The position numbers and the translations under genes are program-made. The notes under the pieces are model-generated. The model made no database searches. It was not told the origin of the DNA and worked only from the letters and a program-made list of their open reading frames with translations. A stretch of 64,000 bases of DNA from Caballeronia fortuita (GTDB lineage: Bacteria; Pseudomonadota; Gammaproteobacteria; Burkholderiales; Burkholderiaceae). Shown here one piece after another: positions 17,711 to 25,293 of this stretch (positions are counted from its first letter, which is position 1; every line of letters begins with the position of its first letter). Location of the stretch: contig NZ_FCNX02000014.1 in NCBI RefSeq assembly GCF_001544835.2, forward strand, positions 151,492 through 215,491, read 5' to 3'.

Positions 17711-18214
17711 TCAGGCCGCGCCAGCCGTGAAATTCATCGCGACCCCGTTCATGCAGTAGCGCAGGCCCGTGGGCTTCGGACCATCGTCGAACACATGACC
17801 AAGATGACCGCCGCAGCGGCGGCAATGTACTTCGGTGCGCACGACGCCGAACGAGCCGTCGATGCGCGTCTTGACCGCATGATCGAGCGGCGCCCAGAAG
17901 CTCGGCCAGCCGGTATGACTATCGAACTTGGTGCGCGACGAGAAGAGCGTCAGCTTGCAGCCCGCGCATTCGAATGTGCCAGCGCGATGCTCGTCGTTCA
18001 GCGGGCTCGTATAAGGGCGCTCGGTGCCTTCGCGGCGCAGCACGTCGAACTGCACCGGATTCAGCAGACGATGCCATTCGTCGTCGCTATGAACGACCTC
18101 GAAGCTATCCTGCGGTTTCGTATCAGCCGCGAATGCGCGCAGACGCCCGCCCCACGCGAGCGCGGCGGCCGCGGCGGCGGTGCCCGTCAGAAGAAAGCGG
18201 CGGCGGCTTTGCAT
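17711..18214 (-). CDS. msrB: Tat-exported peptide-methionine (R)-S-oxide reductase MsrB
   Basis: A 167-residue MsrB with a Tat-type signal (SRRRFLLTGTAAAAAALA, residues 3-20). Zinc cysteines are Cys83/Cys86 (ECAGC) and Cys131/Cys134 (CRRC). The catalytic Cys154 is in RYCMNGVAMNF. It repairs the R-form of methionine sulfoxide outside the cytosol and complements MsrA, encoded in the same operon. I chose the ATG at 18214 because it starts exactly at the Tat signal; the frame opens further upstream. It is the first gene of msrB-dipZ-msrA. Confidence 0.94.
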   Translation of the reverse strand: MQSRRRFLLTGTAAAAAALAWGGRLRAFAADTKPQDSFEVVHSDDEWHRLLNPVQFDVLRREGTERPYTSPLNDEHRAGTFECAGCKLTLFSSRTKFDSHTGWPSFWAPLDHAVKTRIDGSFGVVRTEVHCRRCGGHLGHVFDDGPKPTGLRYCMNGVAMNFTAGAA

Positions 18215-18367
18215 GATGCGTGCCTCGTATCGGAGTGGGTTAGCGGCATCGTAGTCGCGCGCGCATCGCAGAGTCCTCACCGAAAGTTAAATTAAATGTG
18301 ATACTTTGCCGCGCGCTTTTCTGCACAATGGCAAGACGCCCGCATTCGTTTCGCGGATAACGCGCGC

Positions 18368-19126
18368 ATGTCCTCTTTGCCGATTACATCGCTCATGGAT
18401 CAACCGAAACGCATACTGATCGTCGAAGACGACGTGCATATCGCCGATGTGCTGAGCCTCAATCTGCGCGACGAGCGCTATGAAGTCGTGCATAGCGCCG
18501 ATGGCGCCGAAGGATTGCGTCTGCTCGAACAGGGCGGATGGGATGCGCTGATCCTCGACTTGATGCTGCCCGGTGTCGATGGTCTGGAGATCTGCCGGCG
18601 CGCCCGCGCGATGACGCGCTATACGCCGATCATCATCACGAGCGCGCGCTCGAGCGAGGTGCATCGCATTCTCGGCCTCGAACTCGGTGCGGACGACTAT
18701 CTCGCCAAACCGTTCTCCGTGCTCGAACTCGTCGCGCGCGTGAAGGCGTTGCTGCGCCGCGTCGATGCCGTCGCGAAGGACTCGCGGCTCGAGACTGGAC
18801 GCATCGAAGCGGCTGGCATCGCGATCGATCCGCTCGCGCGCGAAGCATGGGTCGATGGCGCGCGCATCGAACTCACGCCGCGCGAATTCGACCTGCTTTA
18901 TCACTTCGCGCGATATCCGGGCAAGGTGTTTTCACGCATGGACCTGCTCAACGCGGTGTGGGGTTATCGGCATGAAGGTTATGAGCATACCGTCAACACG
19001 CATATCAACCGCTTGCGTGCGAAGGTAGAGAAGGACGCAGCCGATCCGAAGCGCATCCTCACCGTATGGGGCCATGGCTACAAGCTTGCGGCGCAATCGC
19101 CTGAAGGCAGGGACGCCGCGCCGTGA
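18368..19126 (+). CDS. OmpR-family response regulator
   Basis: A 252-residue response regulator. The receiver domain (residues ~15-130) has the acidic pair in IVEDD, phospho-acceptor Asp64 in LILDLMLPG and Lys in YLAKPFSV. The C-terminal winged helix of the OmpR/PhoB type ends with the GHGYKL motif. It pairs with the sensor kinase gene that overlaps its stop codon. A second ATG at 18395 (MDQPKRILIVEDD) is a plausible alternative start. It is divergent from the msr operon (154 bases between starts), which may be a target. Confidence 0.93.
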   Translation: MSSLPITSLMDQPKRILIVEDDVHIADVLSLNLRDERYEVVHSADGAEGLRLLEQGGWDALILDLMLPGVDGLEICRRARAMTRYTPIIITSARSSEVHRILGLELGADDYLAKPFSVLELVARVKALLRRVDAVAKDSRLETGRIEAAGIAIDPLAREAWVDGARIELTPREFDLLYHFARYPGKVFSRMDLLNAVWGYRHEGYEHTVNTHINRLRAKVEKDAADPKRILTVWGHGYKLAAQSPEGRDAAP

Positions 19127-20652
19127 AGCTCACGTTGTCGCAACGGCTCTTCGCGGTGTTCTGCGTGCTGCTGCTCGCATGCTGCGGCGCGTCGGCATGG
19201 CTGCAGATTCGCGCGAGCGACCTGCGCGAGAAAGAGGTCATTCAAAGCCTGTCGCGCGGGCTTGCTGCGCATATCGCGCGCGACGGCGCACTCGCCGACG
19301 CCAACGATATGAACGCGCCCGCCGTGCGCCGCCTCTTCAGTCAGTTGATGGTGGTGAATCCGAGCGTTGAAGTCTATCTGCTCGATAACACGGGCCGCAT
19401 CCGCGCCGACGATGCGCCGCCCGGACATCTGAAGCGCGATCATGTCGATCTCGCGCCGGTGCGCAGCTTCCTCGATGGCGCGACGCTGCCCATACTCGGC
19501 GACGATCCGCGCAGCGACGACAAGCGCAAGGTCTTCAGCGCCGCGCCGCTCGCCGCGCCCGGCACAGCGCCTTTCGGTTATGTCTATGTCGTGTTGCTCG
19601 GCGAGGAACACGATGCGCTGGCGGCGAAGGCATCGGCGAGCGCGGTGTTGCGCACCACGCTCGCGTCGATGGGCCTCGTCACCTTGCTCGGGCTCGTAGC
19701 GGGCGTGGTCGCATTCGGGCTCATTACGCGGCCCCTGCGCCGTCTCACGGAAGCGATGCGCAAGTTCGACGCACGCGGCGCGCCCGCCGAAGCACGAGCG
19801 CTTCCGCTGATCGATGCTCTTGATACGCACGATGCCCGCGAAAACGAGCGCGATGAAATCATCGTGCTCGAAAGCGCGTTCGCGCAGATGGCCGAGCGCA
19901 TCGGTGAGCAATGGCGCGCGCTCGGACAGCAGGATCGCGAGCGCCGTGAAATGGTCGCGAATATCTCGCACGATTTGCGCACGCCGCTATCGTCGCTGCA
20001 TGGCTATCTGGAGACGTTGTCGCTCAAGTCCGACACGCTGCCCGATGCCGACCGTCGTCGCTATCTGTCGATCGCGCTTGCGCAGAGCGCGAAGGTCGGT
20101 CATCTCGCGCAATCGTTATTCGAACTTGCGAAGCTCGAACATGGCATGGTTGCGCCGGAACCCGAACCGTTTTCGCTGGCCGATCTCGTGCAGGACGTGT
20201 TCGAGAAGTTCGAATTGTCCGCGCAATCGCGCGGTGTCGGCCTGAGTGCGCAGATCGCACCGCGCCTGCCGAGTGTGATGGCGGACCTGGGCATGATCGA
20301 ACGCGTACTGACCAATCTTCTCGATAACGCCATCCGTCATACGCCCGCGCAGGGAACCGTGGATGTGACGCTTGCGCCCGCGCGTGAGCAAGCGGACCGC
20401 GTGGAAGTCACGATCCGCGATACGGGTCCGGGCATTCCGCCCGCGATGCGCGAGGCGCTCTTTCTGCGGCCCTTCGCGTCGGGCGGGGCGCATCGTGGAG
20501 GACTCGGCTTGCTGATCGTGCAACGCATGCTGCAATTGCACGGCAGCCAGATTCGCCTGATCGACACGCAAGGCGCGGGCACTACGTTTCGCTTCGACTT
20601 GCCGGCCGCCATCGCGCAAACCGGCGACGGCGAATCGCACATGCGCGGTTAA
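19123..20652 (+). CDS. Membrane sensor histidine kinase
   Basis: A 509-residue kinase with a first membrane segment at ~9-27, a periplasmic sensor region ~30-172, a second membrane segment ~176-200 and a HAMP linker. The dimerisation domain carries His283 in ANISHDLRTPLSSLHGYLETL. The ATPase domain has the N box (NLLDNAIRH), DTGPGIP and GGLGLLIVQRM. It starts with GTG 19123 overlapping the regulator stop (GTGA), so the two are translationally coupled. The periplasmic stimulus is not evident; the neighbouring oxidised-methionine repair operon suggests envelope oxidative stress only as a guess. Confidence 0.93.
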   Translation: MKLTLSQRLFAVFCVLLLACCGASAWLQIRASDLREKEVIQSLSRGLAAHIARDGALADANDMNAPAVRRLFSQLMVVNPSVEVYLLDNTGRIRADDAPPGHLKRDHVDLAPVRSFLDGATLPILGDDPRSDDKRKVFSAAPLAAPGTAPFGYVYVVLLGEEHDALAAKASASAVLRTTLASMGLVTLLGLVAGVVAFGLITRPLRRLTEAMRKFDARGAPAEARALPLIDALDTHDARENERDEIIVLESAFAQMAERIGEQWRALGQQDRERREMVANISHDLRTPLSSLHGYLETLSLKSDTLPDADRRRYLSIALAQSAKVGHLAQSLFELAKLEHGMVAPEPEPFSLADLVQDVFEKFELSAQSRGVGLSAQIAPRLPSVMADLGMIERVLTNLLDNAIRHTPAQGTVDVTLAPAREQADRVEVTIRDTGPGIPPAMREALFLRPFASGGAHRGGLGLLIVQRMLQLHGSQIRLIDTQGAGTTFRFDLPAAIAQTGDGESHMRG

Positions 20653-20656
20653 AAAA

Positions 20657-20678
20657 AGCCCGGCATTCCTGCCGGGCT
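20657..20678 (-). terminator. Strong rho-independent terminator reading leftward
   Basis: AGCCCGGCA and TGCCGGGCT form a perfect 9-base stem with a 4-base loop. The A run at 20650-20657 becomes a U run only in a minus-strand transcript. No minus-strand gene is visible to its right, which suggests a small untranslated transcript or late termination of something unrecognised. Confidence 0.7.
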
Positions 20679-21553
20679 GAATAGGATGGTCGTCGCCAGG
20701 CGCCTGATTGCGCGGTTGGGTGCGCATGCGGCGTTGCCTGGTCTGACCATCCGCGTGGACGTTCCAGTGAAACGCGATTCGCAATGAATCGCCTGAAGCG
20801 GCATCCAAAGCTTTCTTGCCTGCCCTGAGTTACGTTTTAGCTGTTCAGGCTTAAACCAATCTTAAGGAAGATTCCTTCGCCATTGCCAGCCGCGACATAA
20901 GAAAGACGCGACCGTCGTTAAGCGGATAAAAGAATGAGAGCGCAAGAGAAAAATATGCCGAATGATGGCGGTATGAAGACGCTGAACGTTCTTCTATGCG
21001 GAAACTTTCCTTGGTTTCCCGCGATATGTTTGCTAGCATGTAATCGGATCACAGCCGTCGAATGAGCTTTCGGCGAGAAAGTACGGCGCTGTGGCGTGGA
21101 ATTCGATAAGGCCCGGTCGAGGTCGATCATAAGCCAGGCGCGTATGCATCGCGATAGGCATTGTACCGTCCATTGTCAGATGTTTTCTGCAATTACATGA
21201 CTGTGTAAGCAGCCGTGTGGTTTTGTGCGCAGCGCCGCGATTACATCATGCAGGATCGAGAAGCTCTGCCGTTCAACGCATTTCGTATTCTTCGCTCTTT
21301 GCGCTCTTTTTTTCGGCGCGTGAAATAACAAACACGTGATATTCATAAAGCGTGTTCAATCGAATCTTCCGAAGACAGCTTGCTTTAGCGTAGTCACCGC
21401 GCATGGCCTGCTTCAGGCGATGCACTCAAGGCAAGCATCACGCATATCTCTTGGCGTTGCAGGTGATTTCCAGGCAACCGGTTACCGTCGTCGATTCCTG
21501 AATGACGGTGAAATGTCGCACGCATACGATCCGCGCACCATGCGGGAGGAAAC
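20679..21553. other. Non-coding gap of ~875 bases, possible small RNA at its left end
   Basis: No protein gene is convincing here; short frames on both strands lack ribosome sites and known motifs. Bases ~20684-20752 can fold into a long imperfect hairpin (GGATGGTC with GACCATCC outside, CCAGGC with GCCTGG inside). This lies directly before the leftward terminator at 20657-20678, the layout of a minus-strand small RNA. I find no good promoter for it. The stretch from about 20860 to 21350 is richer in A/T than the neighbouring genes. Confidence 0.3.
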
Positions 21554-21949
21554 GTGGAAACGGAACTCAGTCAACGGCTTGCGAAGGCGTTATGGCGATG
21601 TGCATCGCATGGGCAGGTGCTGACGTATCAGCGCTTCCATTCACTTTGCGACAAAGGGGTGCCGCTGCCCCAGCGTTATGCGGCATTGGAATCCGCAATC
21701 AAGACACTCGGCGACGTGTGCGACATCGATTATGGCGTGCTCATGGCGCTCGATAGCGGCTTGCCAGGCGCGGAATTCTTCCAGCGTTATCTGCGGCATC
21801 GTCATAGCGAATATGTCATGCAGATGGGCGACCCGAAATATCATCGGCAGACGCTTGCGCGCAAGCGCACGCTCGTCGCGCGCGAACGCGATCGCGTATA
21901 CGCGCATGCACGCATGGTCGAAGAGGAGAGAGCGAGACAAGCGGCATGA
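21554..21949 (+). CDS. Hypothetical protein, 131 residues
   Basis: I do not recognise the family. The GTG start has GGGAGGA just upstream, and codon use resembles the neighbours. The product is soluble, with no signal peptide or membrane segment. Its C-terminal third is strongly charged and probably helical (KYHRQTLARKRTLVARERDRVYAHARMVEEERARQ). A preceding 0.9 kb gap suggests its own promoter. The LysR gene converges 14 bases beyond its stop. Confidence 0.6.
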   Translation: METELSQRLAKALWRCASHGQVLTYQRFHSLCDKGVPLPQRYAALESAIKTLGDVCDIDYGVLMALDSGLPGAEFFQRYLRHRHSEYVMQMGDPKYHRQTLARKRTLVARERDRVYAHARMVEEERARQAA

Positions 21950-21962
21950 ATTATCGCCAACC

Positions 21963-22868
21963 TTAGTTATCGTCCGCTTCTTCGAGACCGGCTTTCGCAA
22001 GCACCCAATCGCAGAAGCATTTCACTTTCTCGACGTTGCGCTCGTTCACGCGATAAGAAAGAAAGTGCGTCTCCCTTGCGAGCGGCGCGAACACACCCGC
22101 GCCCAGCTCGATCAAATCGCCGCGCGCGAGCTCGCGCTCGGCGAGGCGTGTCGTTTCCAGTGCGACGCCCATGCCATCCACCGCCGCCGATATCGCTAGC
22201 GCCGCGCGGTCGAACGAGGGACGCGGCCCGCGCGGCATGTCCAGTCCGTTCAGCGCGAACCAGCCCGGCCATGTCACGCGGCTCAATTGCGAGTCGATCA
22301 ACGTCAGCCTGCCGATCTGCTCCGCAGCCGATACACCTTCGTCCAACAACGACGGCGAGCACATCGGGATGATGCGCTCCGTGCCCAAAGCGCGCGAGAC
22401 GACGCCGGCCCGCTCATGCGCAAAACCATATGAAATCGCGACATCGACTTCGCGCGCGCGTGCGAGATCGGCGGGTTCCGCATCCGATGACAGACGGATC
22501 GTCACGTTCGGATGCGCCTGCATGAATTCGGGCAGACGCGGCCCGAGCCACTTCACGGCAAAGCTCGGCGCGCAGTGAACCGCAAGCACTTGCGCGAGCG
22601 GATCGAGTGTGACCTCGGCGCACGCGGCTTCGATCACATCGAATACCCGTCCGAGGCTCTCATGCAGGCGGCGCCCTTCGGATGTCGTTTCCACACGCCG
22701 GTTACGTCGATGAAAGAGTGGCCTGCCGAAGTACTGCTCCAGTTCCTTCACCTGATGACTGATCGCCGATTGCGTGAGATGAAGTTCGCTCGCGGCGAGG
22801 GTGAAGCTCTCGAGACGCGCGGCCGCTTCGAATGCGCGCAGAAGAACGAAGTTCGGAATGCGCCTCAT
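21963..22868 (-). CDS. LysR-family regulator (GcvA-like)
   Basis: A 301-residue LysR-type regulator. The N-terminal helix-turn-helix (residues ~5-65) reads LRAFEAAARLESFTLAASELHLTQSAISHQVKELE, and HCAPSFAVKWLGPRLPEF opens a GcvA-like effector domain. It is divergent from the MFS transporter gene, so it probably controls that gene in response to the transported compound. A 25-base dyad lies between the two genes. Confidence 0.92.
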   Translation of the reverse strand: MRRIPNFVLLRAFEAAARLESFTLAASELHLTQSAISHQVKELEQYFGRPLFHRRNRRVETTSEGRRLHESLGRVFDVIEAACAEVTLDPLAQVLAVHCAPSFAVKWLGPRLPEFMQAHPNVTIRLSSDAEPADLARAREVDVAISYGFAHERAGVVSRALGTERIIPMCSPSLLDEGVSAAEQIGRLTLIDSQLSRVTWPGWFALNGLDMPRGPRPSFDRAALAISAAVDGMGVALETTRLAERELARGDLIELGAGVFAPLARETHFLSYRVNERNVEKVKCFCDWVLAKAGLEEADDN

Positions 22869-22889
22869 GGAGACACCTCATGCATGAGC

Positions 22890-22914
22890 GCCTGTCATGT
22901 TTCGATGAACAGGC
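22890..22914. promoter_or_regulatory. Candidate LysR operator
   Basis: GCCTGT and ACAGGC are perfect 6-base arms separated by 13 bases, in the 120-base region between the divergent LysR and MFS genes. Position and symmetry fit a LysR site, but no second copy supports it. Confidence 0.35.
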
Positions 22915-22988
22915 ATCGTTTGTCTTTCGCGCCGGGGGTGACGAACATGTGAGCGATCGAGACGCCGCACATAACCAGGAGACAGAAC

Positions 22989-24302
22989 ATGAGTTCCCAC
23001 AGTCCGGTTGCTTATCTTTCGGGCGATGAATCGTCCACCTATGCGAAGGTGACGTGGCGACTGCTGCCATTTCTTTTCGTGTGTTACCTCTGCGCTTATC
23101 TCGACCGCATTAACGTGAGTTTTGCGAAGCTGCAGATGCTCAACGACCTGCATTTCAGCGAGGCCGTCTATGGCGCTGGCGCGGGTGTGTTCTTCATCGG
23201 TTATCTGCTCTTCGAAGTGCCCAGCAATCTCATTCTTTTGCGTGTAGGCGCGCGGCGCTGGATCGCGCGCATCATGGTGACATGGGGCCTCATCTCCGCT
23301 GCGATGATGTTCGTCACCACGCCATCGAGCTTTTACATCATGCGCTTTCTGCTCGGCGTGGCGGAAGCGGGCTTCATTCCGGCGATCCTGCTTTATCTCA
23401 CGTACTGGTTTCCGGCCTCGCGCAGAAGCAAGGTCACCGCGCTCTTCATGACAGGCATTCCGATGTCCGGTGTGGTGGGCGGGCCGCTGTCGGGCTGGAT
23501 CATGACGCACATGAGCGGCGCGCACGGTATCGCGGGATGGCAATGGCTCTTCCTGCTCGAAGGCATTCCGACGGCAATCTTCGGCGTGATCGCATACTTC
23601 TATCTCGACGACAAGGTCGCCGATGCGAAGTGGCTCAGCGATGGGCAAAAGGCCATGCTCGAAGCGAATCTGCGTGACGAGAAGCCCGCGCACGCGCTGC
23701 ATTCGGTGAGAGACGGCCTGCTGCATCCGAAAGTTCTGCTGCTTTGCGTGACGTACTTCTTCTTCACGATGGGACTCTATGGCGTGAGCTTCTGGCTGCC
23801 GACACTGGTTAAGGCGAGCGGCGTGACCGATCCGCTCGACATCGGTCTGCTTGCGGCGATTCCTTACGCTGCCGGCGCGATCGCGATGCTCGTCGTCGGC
23901 CATAGCTCCGACAAGCATGGCGAGCGGCGCTGGCATCTGGCGGGCGCGGGCCTCGTCGGCGCGATCGGCCTGTATCTGAGCGTGGTGTACGCGCACTCGA
24001 CGCTCTTCGGCATGATCGGTCTCACGCTCGCGACGATGGGCGTCGTCACGACGATCTCGCAGTTCTGGGTATTGCCGCCCGCTATCCTCAGCGGCGGCGC
24101 CGCGGCCGCGGGCCTCGCGCTCGCAAATTCGGTCGGCAGCATATCGGGCGTCGTGAGTCCGTGGCTCATCGGCGTGATCCAGACGCATTCGGGCTCGACG
24201 GGCAGCGGCGTGCTGGGACTCGCGGTGAGTTGCGTGATCGGCAGCCTGCTCGTGTTCACCGTACCCGCCGCGCTCGTAAATAGCCGCAGCCGTCGCGCTT
24301 GA
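22989..24302 (+). CDS. MFS transporter, anion:cation symporter type
   Basis: A 437-residue twelve-helix transporter. The ACS-family N terminus is clear (LLPFLFVCYLCAYLDRINVSFAKLQM), with the later loop FLLGVAEAGFIPAILLYLTYWFPASRR. These proteins import organic anions such as aromatic acids, sugar acids or tartrate with protons. GGAGACAGAAC precedes the ATG. The divergent LysR gene, and the GntR plus Rieske oxygenase genes on the far side, suggest uptake of the substrate of that oxygenase; this is inference. Confidence 0.9.
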   Translation: MSSHSPVAYLSGDESSTYAKVTWRLLPFLFVCYLCAYLDRINVSFAKLQMLNDLHFSEAVYGAGAGVFFIGYLLFEVPSNLILLRVGARRWIARIMVTWGLISAAMMFVTTPSSFYIMRFLLGVAEAGFIPAILLYLTYWFPASRRSKVTALFMTGIPMSGVVGGPLSGWIMTHMSGAHGIAGWQWLFLLEGIPTAIFGVIAYFYLDDKVADAKWLSDGQKAMLEANLRDEKPAHALHSVRDGLLHPKVLLLCVTYFFFTMGLYGVSFWLPTLVKASGVTDPLDIGLLAAIPYAAGAIAMLVVGHSSDKHGERRWHLAGAGLVGAIGLYLSVVYAHSTLFGMIGLTLATMGVVTTISQFWVLPPAILSGGAAAAGLALANSVGSISGVVSPWLIGVIQTHSGSTGSGVLGLAVSCVIGSLLVFTVPAALVNSRSRRA

Positions 24303-24323
24303 CGAACGCGGGCCGTGCGTAAA

Positions 24324-24346
24324 AGCCCCATGAAAATGGGGCTTTC
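24324..24346. terminator. Bidirectional terminator between the convergent MFS and GntR genes
   Basis: AGCCCCAT and ATGGGGCT form an 8-base stem with a GAAA loop, followed by TTTC and preceded by AAA. It fits termination from both sides. Confidence 0.75.
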
Positions 24347-24379
24347 TTCGTCTATGACCTGCGTGGCGACATCCCGAGA

Positions 24380-25072
24380 TCACGAGGCGCCCGATTCCTG
24401 TTCGCGTTGTTCGCTCAGCACGAGGCCGAGCCGTTCGACGAGATTCTTGCGCGCGTTGGCGGTGTGCAGATCGGTGAGCTCGGCTGCGCGCTGTCCATCG
24501 CCTTCGGCAATGGCCGCCGCGATAGCCGCATGCTCGTCCCAGATCGATTTGCGTTGTCCCGATGCCTGCAGCACGGCGCCCATCACGCGGCGCAAATGAA
24601 CCCAGTGCATCTGCGCAGTCTCGGCGATCAGCGGATTGCCGGAGGCCGTATAGATCGCGTTATGGAAGGCCATGTCGGCATCGATCATCGCTTTCACGTC
24701 ATCGCTCTTCGATGCGCGACGGCCGTTGGCGATGATCGCCCGATCGATTTTCGCGCCTCGCCCGGCTGCGAGACGCGCGGCGAGCGAGTCGAGCGCGCCG
24801 CGAATCTCGTAGAGATGGCTGATCCAGGCGGGATCGAGCGGTGTCACGAGCAGGCCGCGCCCGGGGGCGTCGATGACGAGGCCGTCTTTCTTCAGCAGGC
24901 GCAGCGCCTGAAGAACGGGCGAACGCGACACCGCGAGCTGCTCGGCGATCTCTTCCTGCGTGATGCGCGTGCCGGGCGCGAGCGAACCGGAACTGATGGC
25001 GTCCAGCAGCACTTTGTAGACTTCGTCCACGTAGTCGGTGCGAGCCTGAAGCTTGAGAAGTTTGGCGGGCAT
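24380..25072 (-). CDS. GntR-family regulator (FCD domain)
   Basis: A 230-residue regulator. Winged helix-turn-helix at residues ~12-75 (ITQEEIAEQLAVSRSPVLQALRLLKKDGLV, then GRGLLVTPLD), followed by a helical FCD domain with IRGALDSLAARLAAGR and the metal/ligand histidines in DMAFHNAIY and EHAAIAAAI. It is divergent from the Rieske oxygenase gene and probably represses it. Near-identical TGTATACA-type sites lie before each gene. I chose the ATG giving MPAKLLKLQ; the longer frame to 25186 has no ribosome site. Confidence 0.9.
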   Translation of the reverse strand: MPAKLLKLQARTDYVDEVYKVLLDAISSGSLAPGTRITQEEIAEQLAVSRSPVLQALRLLKKDGLVIDAPGRGLLVTPLDPAWISHLYEIRGALDSLAARLAAGRGAKIDRAIIANGRRASKSDDVKAMIDADMAFHNAIYTASGNPLIAETAQMHWVHLRRVMGAVLQASGQRKSIWDEHAAIAAAIAEGDGQRAAELTDLHTANARKNLVERLGLVLSEQREQESGAS

Positions 25073-25089
25073 GATCTTCGACGCATTTC

Positions 25090-25097
25090 TGGATACA
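25090..25097. promoter_or_regulatory. Candidate GntR operator, copy 1
   Basis: TGGATACA, one mismatch from the palindrome TGTATACA found 120 bases away. It lies 18 bases upstream of the GntR start, a position suited to self-repression. Confidence 0.4.
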
Positions 25098-25209
25098 GAA
25101 TACGACAAGGTTACAGCGCGCCGGCACGAAACGTCAACGCGCAACGACGCGTGCCAGATTGCGTTCACGTTTACCCATAGAGACAACGCCGCATCGCGCC
25201 GCTAATCTT

Positions 25210-25217
25210 TGTATACA
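25210..25217. promoter_or_regulatory. Candidate GntR operator, copy 2
   Basis: TGTATACA is a perfect 8-base palindrome 77 bases upstream of the oxygenase ATG. Sites with a central GTATAC are typical for FCD-type GntR regulators. Confidence 0.45.
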
Positions 25218-25293
25218 GAGTTCGGAATTCGGAAAACGAAGTTCAGATTTCAGACATCGATTGCATTTCAACTCACTCCAAACAGGATTCCCC

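Noticed and set aside
20851..21130. Small frames in the gap after the sensor kinase
   Set aside because: No ribosome site, unusual composition, and overlapping alternatives in other frames.
22878..24383. 501-codon open frame antisense to the MFS gene
   Set aside because: Low-complexity charged translation without any family motif, fully overlapping a strong MFS gene.
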